A stretch of DNA of 64,000 nucleotides, from positions 62,001-126,000 of the forward strand of contig NZ_JAAHGH010000013.1 of NCBI RefSeq assembly GCF_010672525.1. The letters are read 5' to 3'. Of the stretch, positions 8,168-17,797 are shown in pieces. Each line of letters opens with the position of its first letter. Position 1 is the first letter of the stretch. The DNA is from Okeania sp. SIO2B3 (GTDB lineage Bacteria; Cyanobacteriota; Cyanobacteriia; Cyanobacteriales; Microcoleaceae). The position numbers were made by a program, and so were the translations under genes. The notes beneath the pieces were generated by a model. It was given only the letters and a program-made list of their open reading frames with translations. It did not search any database and was not told the DNA's origin.

Positions 8168-8417
8168 AGTTTAAAAGTTTTATTGACAAATTTTTTTAAT
8201 TTAGCAGTTATTTTATCAACCTTTTGTTATGTGCAAAAGTCAAGTTTTGTAAAAAAATTTTAAGTCATCGCCCGATTAGGAAGAAATAGATCGGATAATA
8301 AAAGTAAGAGGTTATTTGAGAAATATCCTATGAAACTGATAGACCAGAAAAATCTAACCTTCCTTTATCTATTCCATAGAAGGGAATGAGGATTTTTAAG
8401 CCTCTATTTTATAAATT

Positions 8418-8589
8418 GAGAGGATTGACTTAATCAAGGAATAAGGGATAAAACTATACAGAAATTTTTGATAAATAGGGCTTACCCATTGTGGTGCGTT
8501 ACGCTACTGCTTACACACCCTACTAATAGCTGAGAGGATTAACTTAATTAAGGAATAAGGGATAAAACTATACAGAAATTTTTGATAAA
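8418..8589. repeat. 58-bp direct repeat pair upstream of nifJ
   Basis: Copies at 8418-8475 and 8532-8589 differ at only a few positions (GACTTAATCAAGG versus AACTTAATTAAGG) and share GGGATAAAACTATACAGAAA. Spacing is 114 bp. They lie in the 804-bp gap between hupW and nifJ, in which I see no gene. Confidence 0.75.
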
Positions 8590-8644
8590 ATCTCTTAAAA
8601 AAAGGATTGTTGTGATGTAAAACACAAAGGTTTGGCTTGTTCAA

Positions 8645-8850
8645 TAATGGACAATTGATAATTGATAATTGATAATTGATAATTACCTCTCCCTAAAACG
8701 GATAGGATTGAATAAAAGGAAAATATTTTCTCTCTTGGTCGATTGGATATGGCGAGGAGACCTCGCCATCCCATCCTAACGGAATGCTCCGCAAACGACC
8801 GCTTGTTTCTCTTTTAAAGGAGAGGCTTTAAACCTTAATTATTCGGTAAA
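8645..8850 (+). repeat. Family B element
   Basis: Begins with an ATTGATA heptamer tract, then TTACCTCTCCCTAAAACGG, a middle containing CTTGGTCGATTGGATATGGCG, then AAAGGAGAGGCTTTAAACC and the end AATTATTCGGTAA (to 8849). Related copies: 30355-30516, 39238-39441, 61353-61553, and partial ones near 33838, 34465, 42886, 48117 and 51150. It lies 122 bp before the nifJ start, so it could influence nifJ expression. Confidence 0.75.
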
Positions 8851-8971
8851 AAAATGTAGATTTATAGAAGTAAATAAAGAGGTATAATTTCCGCATTTGG
8901 CCATTAAATAAATAACAAAACAAATCCACAATATTTGTAAATAACCAGAGAATTTCAACAGGAGAACATCT

Positions 8972-11900
8972 ATGAGTGACAAAACTTTTGCAACACTGGA
9001 TGGTAACGAAGCAGTTGCTCGTGTTGCCCACAAACTCAATGAAGTCATTGCCATCTATCCCATCACCCCCTCTTCACCAATGGGTGAATGGGCGGATGCT
9101 TGGTCATCCCAAGGCACGCCTAATATTTGGGGTACTGTTCCCAGTGTGGTTGAGATGCAGAGTGAGGGTGGGGCGGCCGGAGCAGTACATGGTTCGTTGC
9201 AAACAGGTTCTCTAACTACCACGTTCACAGCATCTCAGGGATTATTATTAATGATTCCTAATCTTTATAAAATTGCTGGGGAACTGACTTGTTGTGTTAT
9301 TCATGTGGCAGCTCGTTCTCTGGCAGCTCAAGGTCTCTCTATATTTGGCGACCACGGTGATGTGATGGCGGCTCGTGCTACTGGTTTTGGGATGTTGTGT
9401 TCTGCTTCGGTACAAGAAGCTCACGACTTGGCACTTATTTCTCAAGTTGCCACTCTGGAAGCAAGACTGCCATTTATTCATTTCTTTGATGGTTTCCGCA
9501 CTTCCCATGAGGTACAGAAAATTGAACTTCTGCCAGAAACGGTTTTGCGGGAAATGATCGATGATGAATTTGTTTTTGCTCACCGCGCTCGTGGTTTGAC
9601 TCCTGACCGACCAGTTTTACGGGGTACTGCTCAAAACCCAGATGTTTATTTCCAAGCGAGGGAAAGTGTCAACCCTTTTTACACTGCTACTCCCGATATT
9701 GTTCAGAAAGCAATGGATAAATTTGCCGAACTGACGGGGCGACAATATCAATGTTTTGAATATCACGGTGCTGCTGATGCAGATAGGGTTATTATTCTGA
9801 TGGGGTCTGGTTGTGAAACGGTTCACGAAACTGTAGACTACTTAACGGCAAATGGTGAAAAGGTTGGGGTATTGAAAGTTAGACTATATAGACCATTCGA
9901 TGCCAGAAGGTTAGTCGCAGCATTACCTGAAACTGTGAAAAAAATTGCCGTGTTAGATAGAACAAAAGAACCCGGTGCAAGTGGCGAACCTCTGTATCAA
10001 GATATAGTTACTGCTCTGAATGAAGAATGGTCAGGCGTAATGCCAAAAGTGGTCGGGGGTCGTTATGGTTTATCTTCTAAAGAGTTTAACCCGGCAATGG
10101 TGAAGAGCGTTTTTGACAACCTCAGTGCTGACAAACCCAAAAATCATTTTACTGTCGGTATTAACGACGACCTTTCTCACACATCCTTACCTTTCGATGC
10201 AGGTTTCTCTATCGAAGCAGATAATGTGGTGCGGGCAATGTTTTACGGTTTGGGTTCCGATGGTACTGTGGGTGCAAATAAAAACTCCATTAAAATTATT
10301 GGGGGAGAAACTGACAACTACGCTCAAGGTTATTTTGTCTACGACTCGAAAAAATCTGGTGCTGTTACTGTCTCCCACCTCCGCTTCGGTGCTAACCCCA
10401 TTCGTTCGACTTATCTGATCGACCAAGCAAATTTTGTCGGTTGTCACCAATGGAGTTTTCTAGAAAAATTAGACGTTCTGACTTCCGCAGCGAATGGTTC
10501 TATTTTTCTGATGAATAGTCCCTACAGTGCTGATGAAGTTTGGCAACAGTTGCCTGTAGAAATTCAAGAACAAATTATCCGCAAGAATTTAAAAGTCTAC
10601 GTCATCAATGCCAATAAAGTTGCTAGTGACAGTGGAATGAGGGGACGCATTAATACAGTAATGCAAACTTGCTTCTTTGCCTTAGCTAATGTTTTGCCCA
10701 GAGAAGAGGCGATCGCTCAAATTAAAAAATATATCCAAAAGACCTACGGCAAAAAAGGTCAGGAAATTGTCAATATGAATTTACAAGCTGTTGACAATAC
10801 TTTGGATAATCTCTACGAAGTTAAAATTCCCACGGAAGTTAGCAGTAGTCTCCACCGTTTACCACCCATTCCTGATACAGCGCCAGAATTTGTGCGGGAT
10901 GTTTTGGGCAAAATGATTTCTCGGGAAGGCGACCAACTACCAGTCAGCGCTTTACCATGTGATGGAACTTACCCCACGGGTACAACTCAATGGGAAAAAC
11001 GTAACGTTACTCAAGAAATTCCAGCTTGGGACCCCAATGTCTGCGTGCAATGTGGTAAGTGTATTATGGTTTGCCCTCATTCGGTCATTCGTGGTAAAGC
11101 TTATGAGGAGACTTTGTTAGATAATGCTCCGGCAACTTTCAAATCTATAAATGTCAAGGATAAAGACTTTACCGGACAGAAATTTACTATCCAAGTTGCA
11201 CCCGAAGACTGTACTGGTTGTGGTGTGTGTGTAGATATTTGCCCGGCGAAAAATAAATCTATGCCATCCCGCAAAGCAATAAATATGGAAGCGCAGTTAC
11301 CATTGCGGGAACAAGAAAGGGAAAATTGGGATTTCTTCTTGGGTCTACCTAACCCCGACCGTCGCTCCCTCCATCTCGACCGCATCCGTCAACAACAATG
11401 GCAAGAACCCTTATTTGAATTTTCCGGTGCTTGTGCAGGTTGTGGGGAAACTCCCTATATTAAATTAGTCAGTCAGTTATTTGGCGATCGCTCGGTTGTG
11501 GCGAATGCTACGGGATGTTCGTCTATTTACGGCGGTAACTTACCTACAACTCCTTGGACAAAAAATGCCGATGGTCGCGGGCCCGCTTGGTCAAATAGTT
11601 TGTTTGAGGATAACGCCGAATTTGGTTTAGGTTTCCGTCTGTCTCTCGACAAACATAGTCAGTTTGCTGCGGAGCTTTTGCAAAAAGTGGCGGGAAGTGT
11701 GGGAGATAATTTAGTTGATGCCATTCTGAACGCTTCCCAAAAATCGGAAGCTGATATTTGGGAACAACGGGAGCGAGTCGCCCAAGTCAAGGAAAAATTG
11801 CAAGGGGTAGATTCGCCAGAAGCAAAGCAACTGCTGACTTTAGCAGATTATCTGGTGAAAAAATCAGTTTGGATAGTTGGTGGTGATGGTTGGGCGTATG

Positions 11901-12583
11901 ATATTGGTTTTGGTGGTTTAGACCACGTTATCGCTAGCGGTCGAAATGTGAATATTTTGGTTATGGATACGGAGGTTTATTCTAATACTGGCGGTCAGTC
12001 TTCTAAAGCGACTCCCCGTGCGGCAGTTGCCAAGTTTGCAGCAGGAGGAAAACCATCAGGCAAGAAAGATTTAGGTTTAATAGCAATGACCTATGGCAAT
12101 GTTTATGTTGCTAGCGTAGCAATGGGAGCGCGAGACGAACATACCCTGAAAGCATTTTTAGAAGCTGAAGCTTATGACGGACCATCTTTAATTATTGCTT
12201 ACAGTCATTGTATTGCTCATGGAATTAATATGACGACAGCAATGAGTAATCAAAAAGCTCTTGTAGAAAGTGGTCGGTGGTTGTTGTATCGGTATAACCC
12301 AGACTTGGTACAAAAAGGAAAAAATCCTTTGCAACTAGATATGCGCTCGCCTAAGAAACCAGTAGGTGAGTCGATGTATCAGGAAAATAGGTTCAAAATG
12401 CTAACCAAGAGCAAACCTGCTGATGCCAAAGATTTATTAGCACAAGCGCAGGAAGATGTCAATACTCGTTATGCAATGTATGAATATTTGGCAGCTCGAA
12501 AATTAGAAATGCTCAATGGCAATAGTAGCGGTAACGGTAATTCTGATGGTATGAAAACACCAGAAAAAACGACTAATAGCTAA
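8972..12583 (+). CDS. nifJ: Pyruvate:flavodoxin (ferredoxin) oxidoreductase
   Basis: Oxidises pyruvate to acetyl-CoA and CO2 and passes low-potential electrons to flavodoxin or ferredoxin, which can serve nitrogenase. It is 1203 aa, the full length of the single-chain homodimeric enzyme. Domain order: pyruvate/TPP-binding domain I (AIYPITPSSPMGEWAD near residue 30), domains II-III (GSGCETVHETVDYL; HFTVGINDDLSHTSL), two 4Fe-4S sites near residue 690 (CVQCGKCIMVCP) and 746 (CTGCGVCVDICP), then the TPP domain with its proximal cluster (CAGCGE near 819; ATGCSSIYGGNLP; GGDGWAYDIGFGG; SNTGGQSSKATP) and YSHCIAHG near 1077. AGGAG lies upstream of the ATG. The next gene on the strand is a dihydroorotate-dehydrogenase-like gene. 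No frameshift is seen. Confidence 0.97.
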   Translation: MSDKTFATLDGNEAVARVAHKLNEVIAIYPITPSSPMGEWADAWSSQGTPNIWGTVPSVVEMQSEGGAAGAVHGSLQTGSLTTTFTASQGLLLMIPNLYKIAGELTCCVIHVAARSLAAQGLSIFGDHGDVMAARATGFGMLCSASVQEAHDLALISQVATLEARLPFIHFFDGFRTSHEVQKIELLPETVLREMIDDEFVFAHRARGLTPDRPVLRGTAQNPDVYFQARESVNPFYTATPDIVQKAMDKFAELTGRQYQCFEYHGAADADRVIILMGSGCETVHETVDYLTANGEKVGVLKVRLYRPFDARRLVAALPETVKKIAVLDRTKEPGASGEPLYQDIVTALNEEWSGVMPKVVGGRYGLSSKEFNPAMVKSVFDNLSADKPKNHFTVGINDDLSHTSLPFDAGFSIEADNVVRAMFYGLGSDGTVGANKNSIKIIGGETDNYAQGYFVYDSKKSGAVTVSHLRFGANPIRSTYLIDQANFVGCHQWSFLEKLDVLTSAANGSIFLMNSPYSADEVWQQLPVEIQEQIIRKNLKVYVINANKVASDSGMRGRINTVMQTCFFALANVLPREEAIAQIKKYIQKTYGKKGQEIVNMNLQAVDNTLDNLYEVKIPTEVSSSLHRLPPIPDTAPEFVRDVLGKMISREGDQLPVSALPCDGTYPTGTTQWEKRNVTQEIPAWDPNVCVQCGKCIMVCPHSVIRGKAYEETLLDNAPATFKSINVKDKDFTGQKFTIQVAPEDCTGCGVCVDICPAKNKSMPSRKAINMEAQLPLREQERENWDFFLGLPNPDRRSLHLDRIRQQQWQEPLFEFSGACAGCGETPYIKLVSQLFGDRSVVANATGCSSIYGGNLPTTPWTKNADGRGPAWSNSLFEDNAEFGLGFRLSLDKHSQFAAELLQKVAGSVGDNLVDAILNASQKSEADIWEQRERVAQVKEKLQGVDSPEAKQLLTLADYLVKKSVWIVGGDGWAYDIGFGGLDHVIASGRNVNILVMDTEVYSNTGGQSSKATPRAAVAKFAAGGKPSGKKDLGLIAMTYGNVYVASVAMGARDEHTLKAFLEAEAYDGPSLIIAYSHCIAHGINMTTAMSNQKALVESGRWLLYRYNPDLVQKGKNPLQLDMRSPKKPVGESMYQENRFKMLTKSKPADAKDLLAQAQEDVNTRYAMYEYLAARKLEMLNGNSSGNGNSDGMKTPEKTTNS

Positions 12584-12608
12584 TATTTTTTGACTCAGAA
12601 AACCGTAG

Positions 12609-12636
12609 GTTGGGTTAAGCGCAAGCGCAACCCAAC
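12609..12636. repeat. Hairpin downstream of nifJ
   Basis: GTTGGGTT (12609-12616) pairs with AACCCAAC (12629-12636), with GCGC-AA-GCGC inside the loop. Same arms as the hupS-hupL spacer hairpins. It lies 26 bp after the nifJ stop and could stabilise the 3' end, but has no T-run typical of a terminator. Confidence 0.65.
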
Positions 12637-12789
12637 AACAAGGAGTGTTTGAGGGATTACACATTTTTGAGTTGATAGTAGTATCTTTGCCTCATAGATG
12701 TTTGTTGAGCTTCGGTCCTCCTCAACCCTACCTACATCTCCATAACATTCATATTACTTTTGACTTTTGATTTTTGACTTAAACATTAT

Positions 12790-12990
12790 CAGGACTTACG
12801 CACGGACACTAAATTGAGTGAGGGCGCAATTCGGAGCTTTGCGGAACGCAAATGCCATTCGTCCCTACTATTGCAACATTTTAGGCGTGTGAGGGCGAAT
12901 GCCATTCGCCCCTACTATTGCAACATTTTAGGCGTGTGAGGGCGAATGCCATTCGCCCCTACTATTGCAACATTTTAGGCGTGTCACGCT
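12790..12990. repeat. Truncated family A2 element with 47-bp tandem repeat
   Basis: Starts with the A terminus CAGGACTTACGCACGGACAC at 12790 and A2 interior (GAGTGAGGGCG, GCGGAACGCAAATGCCATTC), but the right terminus is missing. Instead a 47-bp unit containing GAGGGCGAATGCCATTCGCC, CCTACTATTGCAACATTTTA and GGCGTGT is repeated from 12891 and 12938, preceded by a partial copy. It ends about 50 bp before the next gene. Confidence 0.75.
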
Positions 12991-13040
12991 ATTACGCCTT
13001 TTTCGTTTTTAACTTTTGAATTTTGACTTTTGACTTAACC

Positions 13041-14051
13041 ATGGATATTACGACAAATTATTTAGGATTACAATTACGTTCCCCTCTAGTTGTAGGAGCT
13101 GCGGCACCTTTAACCGAAGACTTAGATAATCTCAAACGGATGGAAGATGCTGGTGCTGCTGCAGTAGTTTTACATTCTTTATTTGAAGAACAACTGCAAC
13201 AAGAAAAGTTTGAATTACACCATCATTTAGAATACGGCACAGAAAGTTTTCCAGAAGCTCTAACTTACTTTCCAGAACCAGAAATATTTCATGTCGGTGC
13301 TGAGGAATATTTAAAGCATATTAGTGAAGCAAAAAAAATGGTAAATATGCCAATTATTGCCAGTTTAAATGCTTCAACTATTGGTGGTTGGACTCATTAT
13401 GCTAAAGAATTAGAAGCTGCTGGTGCAGATGCTTTAGAGTTAAATATCTACAATATTCCTACTAATATGGATATGACCGGGGAACAAGTAGAACAAAGTT
13501 ATATTAGTATTCTGCAAGCTGTTAAATCTGAGGTAAATATTCCAGTGGCAATTAAACTTAGCCCCTTCTTTAGTAACATGGCAAATATGTCTAAAAAATT
13601 GGTAGAAGCAGGGGTCAATGGATTAGTTTTGTTTAACCGTTTCTATCAACCAGATATTAATATTGAAGAGCTAGAAGTAACAACTAATTTATTATTAAGT
13701 ACCCCACAAGCAATGCGTTTACCTATGCGTTGGATAGCTATTTTGTACGGTAGATTAGAAGTAGATTTTGCAGCAACAAGTGGCGTTCAAAAAGGGCAAG
13801 ATGTAATTAAAATGATGATGGCAGGTGCGAATGTAACTCAGCTAGTAGGCACTTTATTACGTCATGGAATTAATCATATTCAAGTTATCGAAAATGAGAT
13901 AATTCATTGGATGGAAGAACATGAATATGAATCAATAGCACAAATGCGCGGCAGTATGAGTCAAATTAATTGTCCTGATGAAAGTGCATTTGAAAGAGCG
14001 CAATATATGAAAGCCATTCAAAGTTATAAACCTGCTCAAAGTTTGGTTTAA
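13041..14051 (+). CDS. Dihydroorotate dehydrogenase-like flavoprotein
   Basis: A 336-aa TIM-barrel FMN protein of the dihydroorotate dehydrogenase-like family. The ATG at 13041 (MDITTNYLGLQLRSPLVVGA) fits the family start better than 13023, whose upstream codons fall in an ACTTTTGACTT repeat. Barrel motifs: SPLVVGAAAPLTEDL, IIASLNASTIGGWTHYA, ADALELNIYNIP, VAIKLSPFF (FMN-contacting Lys region) and NGLVLFNRFYQPDI. It follows nifJ on the same strand; this gene type next to nifJ is, to my knowledge, a recurrent cyanobacterial arrangement. The substrate may not be dihydroorotate; the housekeeping PyrD is normally a separate gene. The family is clear, the reaction uncertain. Confidence 0.82.
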   Translation: MDITTNYLGLQLRSPLVVGAAAPLTEDLDNLKRMEDAGAAAVVLHSLFEEQLQQEKFELHHHLEYGTESFPEALTYFPEPEIFHVGAEEYLKHISEAKKMVNMPIIASLNASTIGGWTHYAKELEAAGADALELNIYNIPTNMDMTGEQVEQSYISILQAVKSEVNIPVAIKLSPFFSNMANMSKKLVEAGVNGLVLFNRFYQPDINIEELEVTTNLLLSTPQAMRLPMRWIAILYGRLEVDFAATSGVQKGQDVIKMMMAGANVTQLVGTLLRHGINHIQVIENEIIHWMEEHEYESIAQMRGSMSQINCPDESAFERAQYMKAIQSYKPAQSLV

Positions 14052-14326
14052 TTAGGGCTTGCTGATTAAATCTCAAAGCATTGACTGATATTGGTTGTAG
14101 CATTTTTTGATCTAAAAAAGTGCGCCTGTTTTCAGTGGAAAAAACTCATGCATGCTAGTATTTTGGGAGGATTATGGCAGACAAATCAAGGGACAATTTT
14201 TCCGACTACCTCCTCTATAATTCCCATTTCTCCTGCCTTCCCCTCCTGGGAGGGGGAGGGGCGAGGGGTGGGTTGTCTACTGTCTCCTACCCTCACCCAT
14301 AAGACTTTTTCAGCAAACCCTGATTA
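14050..14326. repeat. Family G element (277 bp)
   Basis: Ends AATTAGGGCTTGCTGA (14050-14065) and TCAGCAAACCCTGATTA (14310-14326) are inverted repeats. The interior (AAAAAGTGCGCCTGTTTTC, GCATGCTAGTATTTTGGGA, a GGGAGGGGGAGGGGCGAGGG block) matches, in inverse orientation, the element at 45918-46200. The left end overlaps the stop codon of the dehydrogenase-like gene. No coding capacity. Confidence 0.82.
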
Positions 14327-14430
14327 GCATTAGTAGCGTGTCTAGCCTTAGAATGTGGGTAAAGTAATTGCTAAGAAGGCAGTAAATTTACGGCCTGTGT
14401 TTACCCACAATTTTAGTCTAGACGAGCTAG

Positions 14431-14586
14431 TAGTAGACTGACACATCTAAAATGGTGCAATAAGTGTAGTGGACTGTTGCACCTAAAATAGTGCAGAGCG
14501 CTTTTTTCGTCACCCCATCCCCCCATCACCCCATCCCCCCATCACCCCATTTTCTCATGCACCATTTTAGCTGTGTCAGTCCAGTA
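14431..14586. repeat. Family H inverted-repeat element
   Basis: Arms of about 29 bp at 14431-14459 and 14558-14586, containing ACTGACACATCTAAAATGG and CCATTTTAGCTGTGTCAGT, pair with two mismatches. The middle has a CACCCCATCCCC tandem stretch. A second copy is at 48269-48390. Confidence 0.8.
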
Positions 14587-14621
14587 GATATAGATAGAAT
14601 TTGCTAACCTTACCTATTAAT

Positions 14622-14715
14622 CAGGACTTACGCATGAGGTACGAAAAACTTGGATTTGAGATTGCTTCCCTGTTGGTCGCTTCGGACGAAAATACGTTGC
14701 AGGTGCGTAAGTCCT
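14622..14715. repeat. Family A1 element
   Basis: CAGGACTTACGCATGAGGTA at the left end and TGCGTAAGTCCT at the right, with the GAGATTGCTTCCCTG interior shared with 7570-7662. It is the best-preserved A1 copy. The open frame through it is rejected. The rest of 14716-15263 holds no recognisable gene. Confidence 0.85.
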
Positions 14716-15263
14716 ATTACAGCGCTTTTCATATTGATGAACCACATAGTCACAATCACGCACCCAGTCCTTACTGTTGTCTACCGTTTGGTATTACCTC
14801 TTTAATTTGAATAATGATTTTAGCCATTTTGGAAATGGCAAAGCATTCACTGTTACTCCACATTCTCCCATTATCTTCAGAGCTTGATGCGATGCAGCAA
14901 AACTTTGCTGAAAATTGCCTTGTTTGCCAGTCCTGATATTTAGGCAAGCTAGTAATCAAGAACTTACCCAAACTTACCCAAATGAGATTTGAGCTTTGGA
15001 GTTAGCTGCCTGCTTCTGTTTAATGCAAGTAGGTTGGAATATAACTAATCGCCTAGATGACTAAACGCCTTTTTCCTTCTTCCTTCTCCTATATTAATGA
15101 ACTACAAAAAAAGGCGTTGGTGATTTGAGGTATGAAATAAGTAATTTAGGTAAATTAAGAGTCATTCAAAGATGGCAAAATTAGATATTGTCAATTGACC
15201 GAAAAGTACTTTTCTTTCTCCTGACTCCTGAGGACTGACTCCTAACTCCTGACTACTTCAAAA

Positions 15264-16040
15264 TCAAACAAACTTACTCCCTTTCGGCCAACCATACAAT
15301 TGTAATCTGTAGAAAAAGTTGGGGAATAAAGCAAACAAATACTTAAAAATCTTAAATCCCAAAGGCTCATCATAAGTTCCCACCCATTCCTTACTATTCT
15401 CAATCCAATTAACAATTTTCTCAGCTACCTTATCCCCGGAGGGAGCAGAATTAACTCGATTAGCCCGAATCTTGTAAGCCTTATCATTCAAACGATTCAC
15501 TGGTGCCCAAGCAAACTTACCAGAAATAGCACCAGGGCGATACAACCGCAGGCGAATCATATTTTTACTGGAATGATAAACAATTGGCCCAACACCAGAC
15601 CAATAATAATGCAAGGCAATTTTGCCAGAATGATAAACAGGTCCGAAACAAGAAGGACTGCCATCAGCAATTGACCCAATCGCAATCACATCCAAAGGTC
15701 TACTCCGGGGTAACTTGGCTGCCTCAGCACCAACCACTGCAGGCCAAGTATAATTCACCCGGTTCATCGACTCCACCAACTCAACGATCGGAATTCCACC
15801 CTCTCCTACTTCCGTCTCAATTTGACCAGCATTCAAAATCACCACATCCGGGTCATACTCAAATAGTTGTCTGGCATCCTCAATAGTTTCCTGGGGAGAA
15901 ACACACAACTCATCAAAAAAATCTCCTTCTAAACTGGGTTGACGAGTTACACCAACAACCCGCCATCCCCGTGACTTATAAGCTTTACCCATCGCACTAC
16001 CCAAAGTGCCTGAAATTCCAGTAATTACAACAGTTTTCAT
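15264..16040 (-). CDS. Short-chain dehydrogenase/reductase family protein
   Basis: A 258-aa Rossmann-fold NAD(P)-dependent oxidoreductase. MKTVVITGISGTLGSAMGKAY is the glycine-rich dinucleotide loop (residues 8-14). The DPDVVILNAGQIE strand matches the NAG motif, DVIAIGSIADGSPS gives the catalytic Ser region, and YHSGK gives the YxxxK pair. The tail (GFKIFKYLFALFPNFFYRL) is hydrophobic and might associate with membrane. No operon partner: the neighbours are repeats. The substrate cannot be read from sequence. A large family with reliable fold assignment. Confidence 0.8.
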   Translation of the reverse strand: MKTVVITGISGTLGSAMGKAYKSRGWRVVGVTRQPSLEGDFFDELCVSPQETIEDARQLFEYDPDVVILNAGQIETEVGEGGIPIVELVESMNRVNYTWPAVVGAEAAKLPRSRPLDVIAIGSIADGSPSCFGPVYHSGKIALHYYWSGVGPIVYHSSKNMIRLRLYRPGAISGKFAWAPVNRLNDKAYKIRANRVNSAPSGDKVAEKIVNWIENSKEWVGTYDEPLGFKIFKYLFALFPNFFYRLQLYGWPKGSKFV

Positions 16041-16164
16041 TTAATTTTATCATAACGTGAAGACCTGCGCTCTCCAGTAAGGGAACGTTAGGATGTTTGC
16101 GTAGCATGACCTAGGAAGAACCAAAACCAATAAATTATACAAAAAATATGTTAAAATATCAATA

Positions 16165-16405
16165 TTAAATCCCACATTCGGAACTTCAAATTGTAACATT
16201 AAAAATAGTATACCAATCCGTAGCTTGATAGGTATTTATACTATGCAAATCATCTCAATTACTTTTTTCGTTGATCAAATTCCGAGTCAAAAATTTACGC
16301 ATAAATACTTGCCACGGCAGCTATAATTTTCTTCTAAAATTCTGTCTCCTGTCTCCTGACTCCTGATTCTATACTACATTTTGTGGTGCGGAATGTGGGT
16401 TAAAT
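16165..16405 (-). repeat. Family E element (241 bp)
   Basis: Ends ATTAAATCCCACATTCGGAA (from 16165) and GTGCGGAATGTGGGTTAAAT (16386-16405) are inverted repeats. The interior (CTATGCAAATCATCTCAATT, AAAAATTTACGCATAAATAC) matches, inverted, the tandem pair at 57254-57742. It ends 15 bp before a TnpB remnant. Confidence 0.82.
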
Positions 16406-16419
16406 AAGTAATGCTGTAG

Positions 16420-16545
16420 ATGATCGAAAAAGCCTATAAATTTAGGTTCTACCGAACTCCAGAACAGGAAAATCTGTTGCGGAGAACCTTAGGTTGTGTT
16501 CGACTAATCTATAACAAAGCTTTGGCTGCGATAACAGAAGTTTAG
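16420..16545 (+). pseudogene. 5' remnant of an IS200/IS605-type TnpB gene
   Basis: Encodes 41 residues, MIEKAYKFRFYRTPEQENLL then RRTLGCVRLIYNKALAAITEV, then a stop. It matches the first 37 or so residues of the TnpB copy at 44228 (MVEKAYKFRFYPTPEQENLL) with few changes. Everything downstream, including the RuvC catalytic domain, is missing. Element E ends just upstream. It cannot encode an active nuclease. Confidence 0.85.
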
Positions 16546-16598
16546 CTTGAAAAGCAAATTAGAATTTTCCCAGTAAAGCTGTTCCTTGTTCCCTCCTT

Positions 16599-17699
16599 TC
16601 AAAGCCAACCAGCAAACTCCGTAGTAAAGCGATCGCCCAAAATAGCATCTCGAATACTTTGGGTAAAGCGAATTAACTCTGTGACATTATGAAGAGACAA
16701 TAGGGTATAACCTAAAGACTCCTTAGCTCTTACCAAATGAGCCAGATAAGCTCGACTAAAATTTTGACAACAATAACAAGGGCAAGATTCATCAAGAGGG
16801 GTATAGTCTTCTCGAAACTTAGCATTTTTCAAATTCCACCTCTCCCCTCTAACCAAAGCTACCCCATGTCGCCCCAAACGAGTTGGAATTACACAATCAA
16901 ATAAATCTATGCCAGAAGCGATCGCTCGTACCATTTCTCGATAAGTCCCAACCCCCATCAAATAACGAGGTTTATCTTCTGGCAATAAAGGAGCTGTTAC
17001 TTTAACTATATCATCTATTAGCTCGCCCGGTTCTCCCACACTAACTCCACCAATAGCATAACCCGGTAGATCCAAATCTACCAACTGCCTTGCTGCTACA
17101 GAACGCAGATCGGGATAAACACCTCCTTGAACAATACCAAAGAGAGCCTGATCCTGACGCTGATGAGCCTCAACACAACGCTTCAACCATCGATAAGTAC
17201 GATTTGTTGCCAACTCCACTTCTTCCTTACTTGCTGGGTAAGGCGGGCATTCATCAAAAGCCATAATCACATCAGCTCCTAATTCATTCTGAATTTGGAT
17301 CGAACGCTCTGGAGTTATATCAATAATACTACCATCACGAGGTGAGCGAAATTGAACACCTGTTTCGCTAATAGTTCGGATTTCTCCTAAACTAAATACT
17401 TGGAAGCCCCCAGAGTCAGTTAAGATTGGCCCACTCCATGCCATAAATTTATGTAGCCCACCAGCACCAGCTATAATACTTTCTCCTGGTTGTAAGTGGA
17501 GATGATAAGTATTTGCCAAGACCATCTGAGCACCCGCCTTCTCTAACTGAGCAGGTGTGAGAGTTTTAACAGTTGCTAAAGTCCCCACAGGCATAAATCT
17601 AGGTGTATCTACACTACCATGAGGGGTCAAAAAAACACCTGCACGAGCTTTTGTGTTGGTACAATAAGCCTGACAATGAAAGGAAAAGTTTTGGGACAT
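16599..17699 (-). CDS. tgt: tRNA-guanine transglycosylase (queuine/preQ1 tRNA-ribosyltransferase)
   Basis: Exchanges guanine-34 for preQ1 in GU(N) anticodons, the committed tRNA step of queuosine synthesis. It is 366 aa, full length. Motifs: [27 protein letters not shown]-like ([13 protein letters not shown]), the substrate-pocket Asp in [12 protein letters not shown], the nucleophile Asp in [17 protein letters not shown], and the zinc site [17 protein letters not shown] (three Cys plus His) near residue 305. The start [15 protein letters not shown] fits the family. It is followed at 98 bp upstream by a small conserved gene on the same strand, and cobS lies beyond, divergent. Confidence 0.96.
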   Translation of the reverse strand: MSQNFSFHCQAYCTNTKARAGVFLTPHGSVDTPRFMPVGTLATVKTLTPAQLEKAGAQMVLANTYHLHLQPGESIIAGAGGLHKFMAWSGPILTDSGGFQVFSLGEIRTISETGVQFRSPRDGSIIDITPERSIQIQNELGADVIMAFDECPPYPASKEEVELATNRTYRWLKRCVEAHQRQDQALFGIVQGGVYPDLRSVAARQLVDLDLPGYAIGGVSVGEPGELIDDIVKVTAPLLPEDKPRYLMGVGTYREMVRAIASGIDLFDCVIPTRLGRHGVALVRGERWNLKNAKFREDYTPLDESCPCYCCQNFSRAYLAHLVRAKESLGYTLLSLHNVTELIRFTQSIRDAILGDRFTTEFAGWL

Positions 17700-17797
17700 G
17701 ATAGTTAGGTATTGGCAATTAAAAAATTCTAACTGTTTTCTCTAAACTGAGAACAATTTATATGCTTTGCCTAATTCCCTATTTTTTTCCTTTCTGC

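Noticed and set aside
8972-14051. Nitrogenase gene cluster
   Set aside because: nifJ is present, but no nifHDK, nifB or nifENX gene lies in the window; nitrogen fixation is inferred only from hup and nifJ.
14091-14327. 78-aa plus-strand frame
   Set aside because: Entirely inside element G; translates the GC-rich block.
7570-14715. Inverted repeats as intrinsic terminators
   Set aside because: The AGGACTTACGCA pairs are separated by about 70 bp, recur far from gene ends and lack T-runs, so they are element termini.
14601-14810. 69-aa plus-strand frame
   Set aside because: Runs through element A1; its start is in the repeat's terminus.
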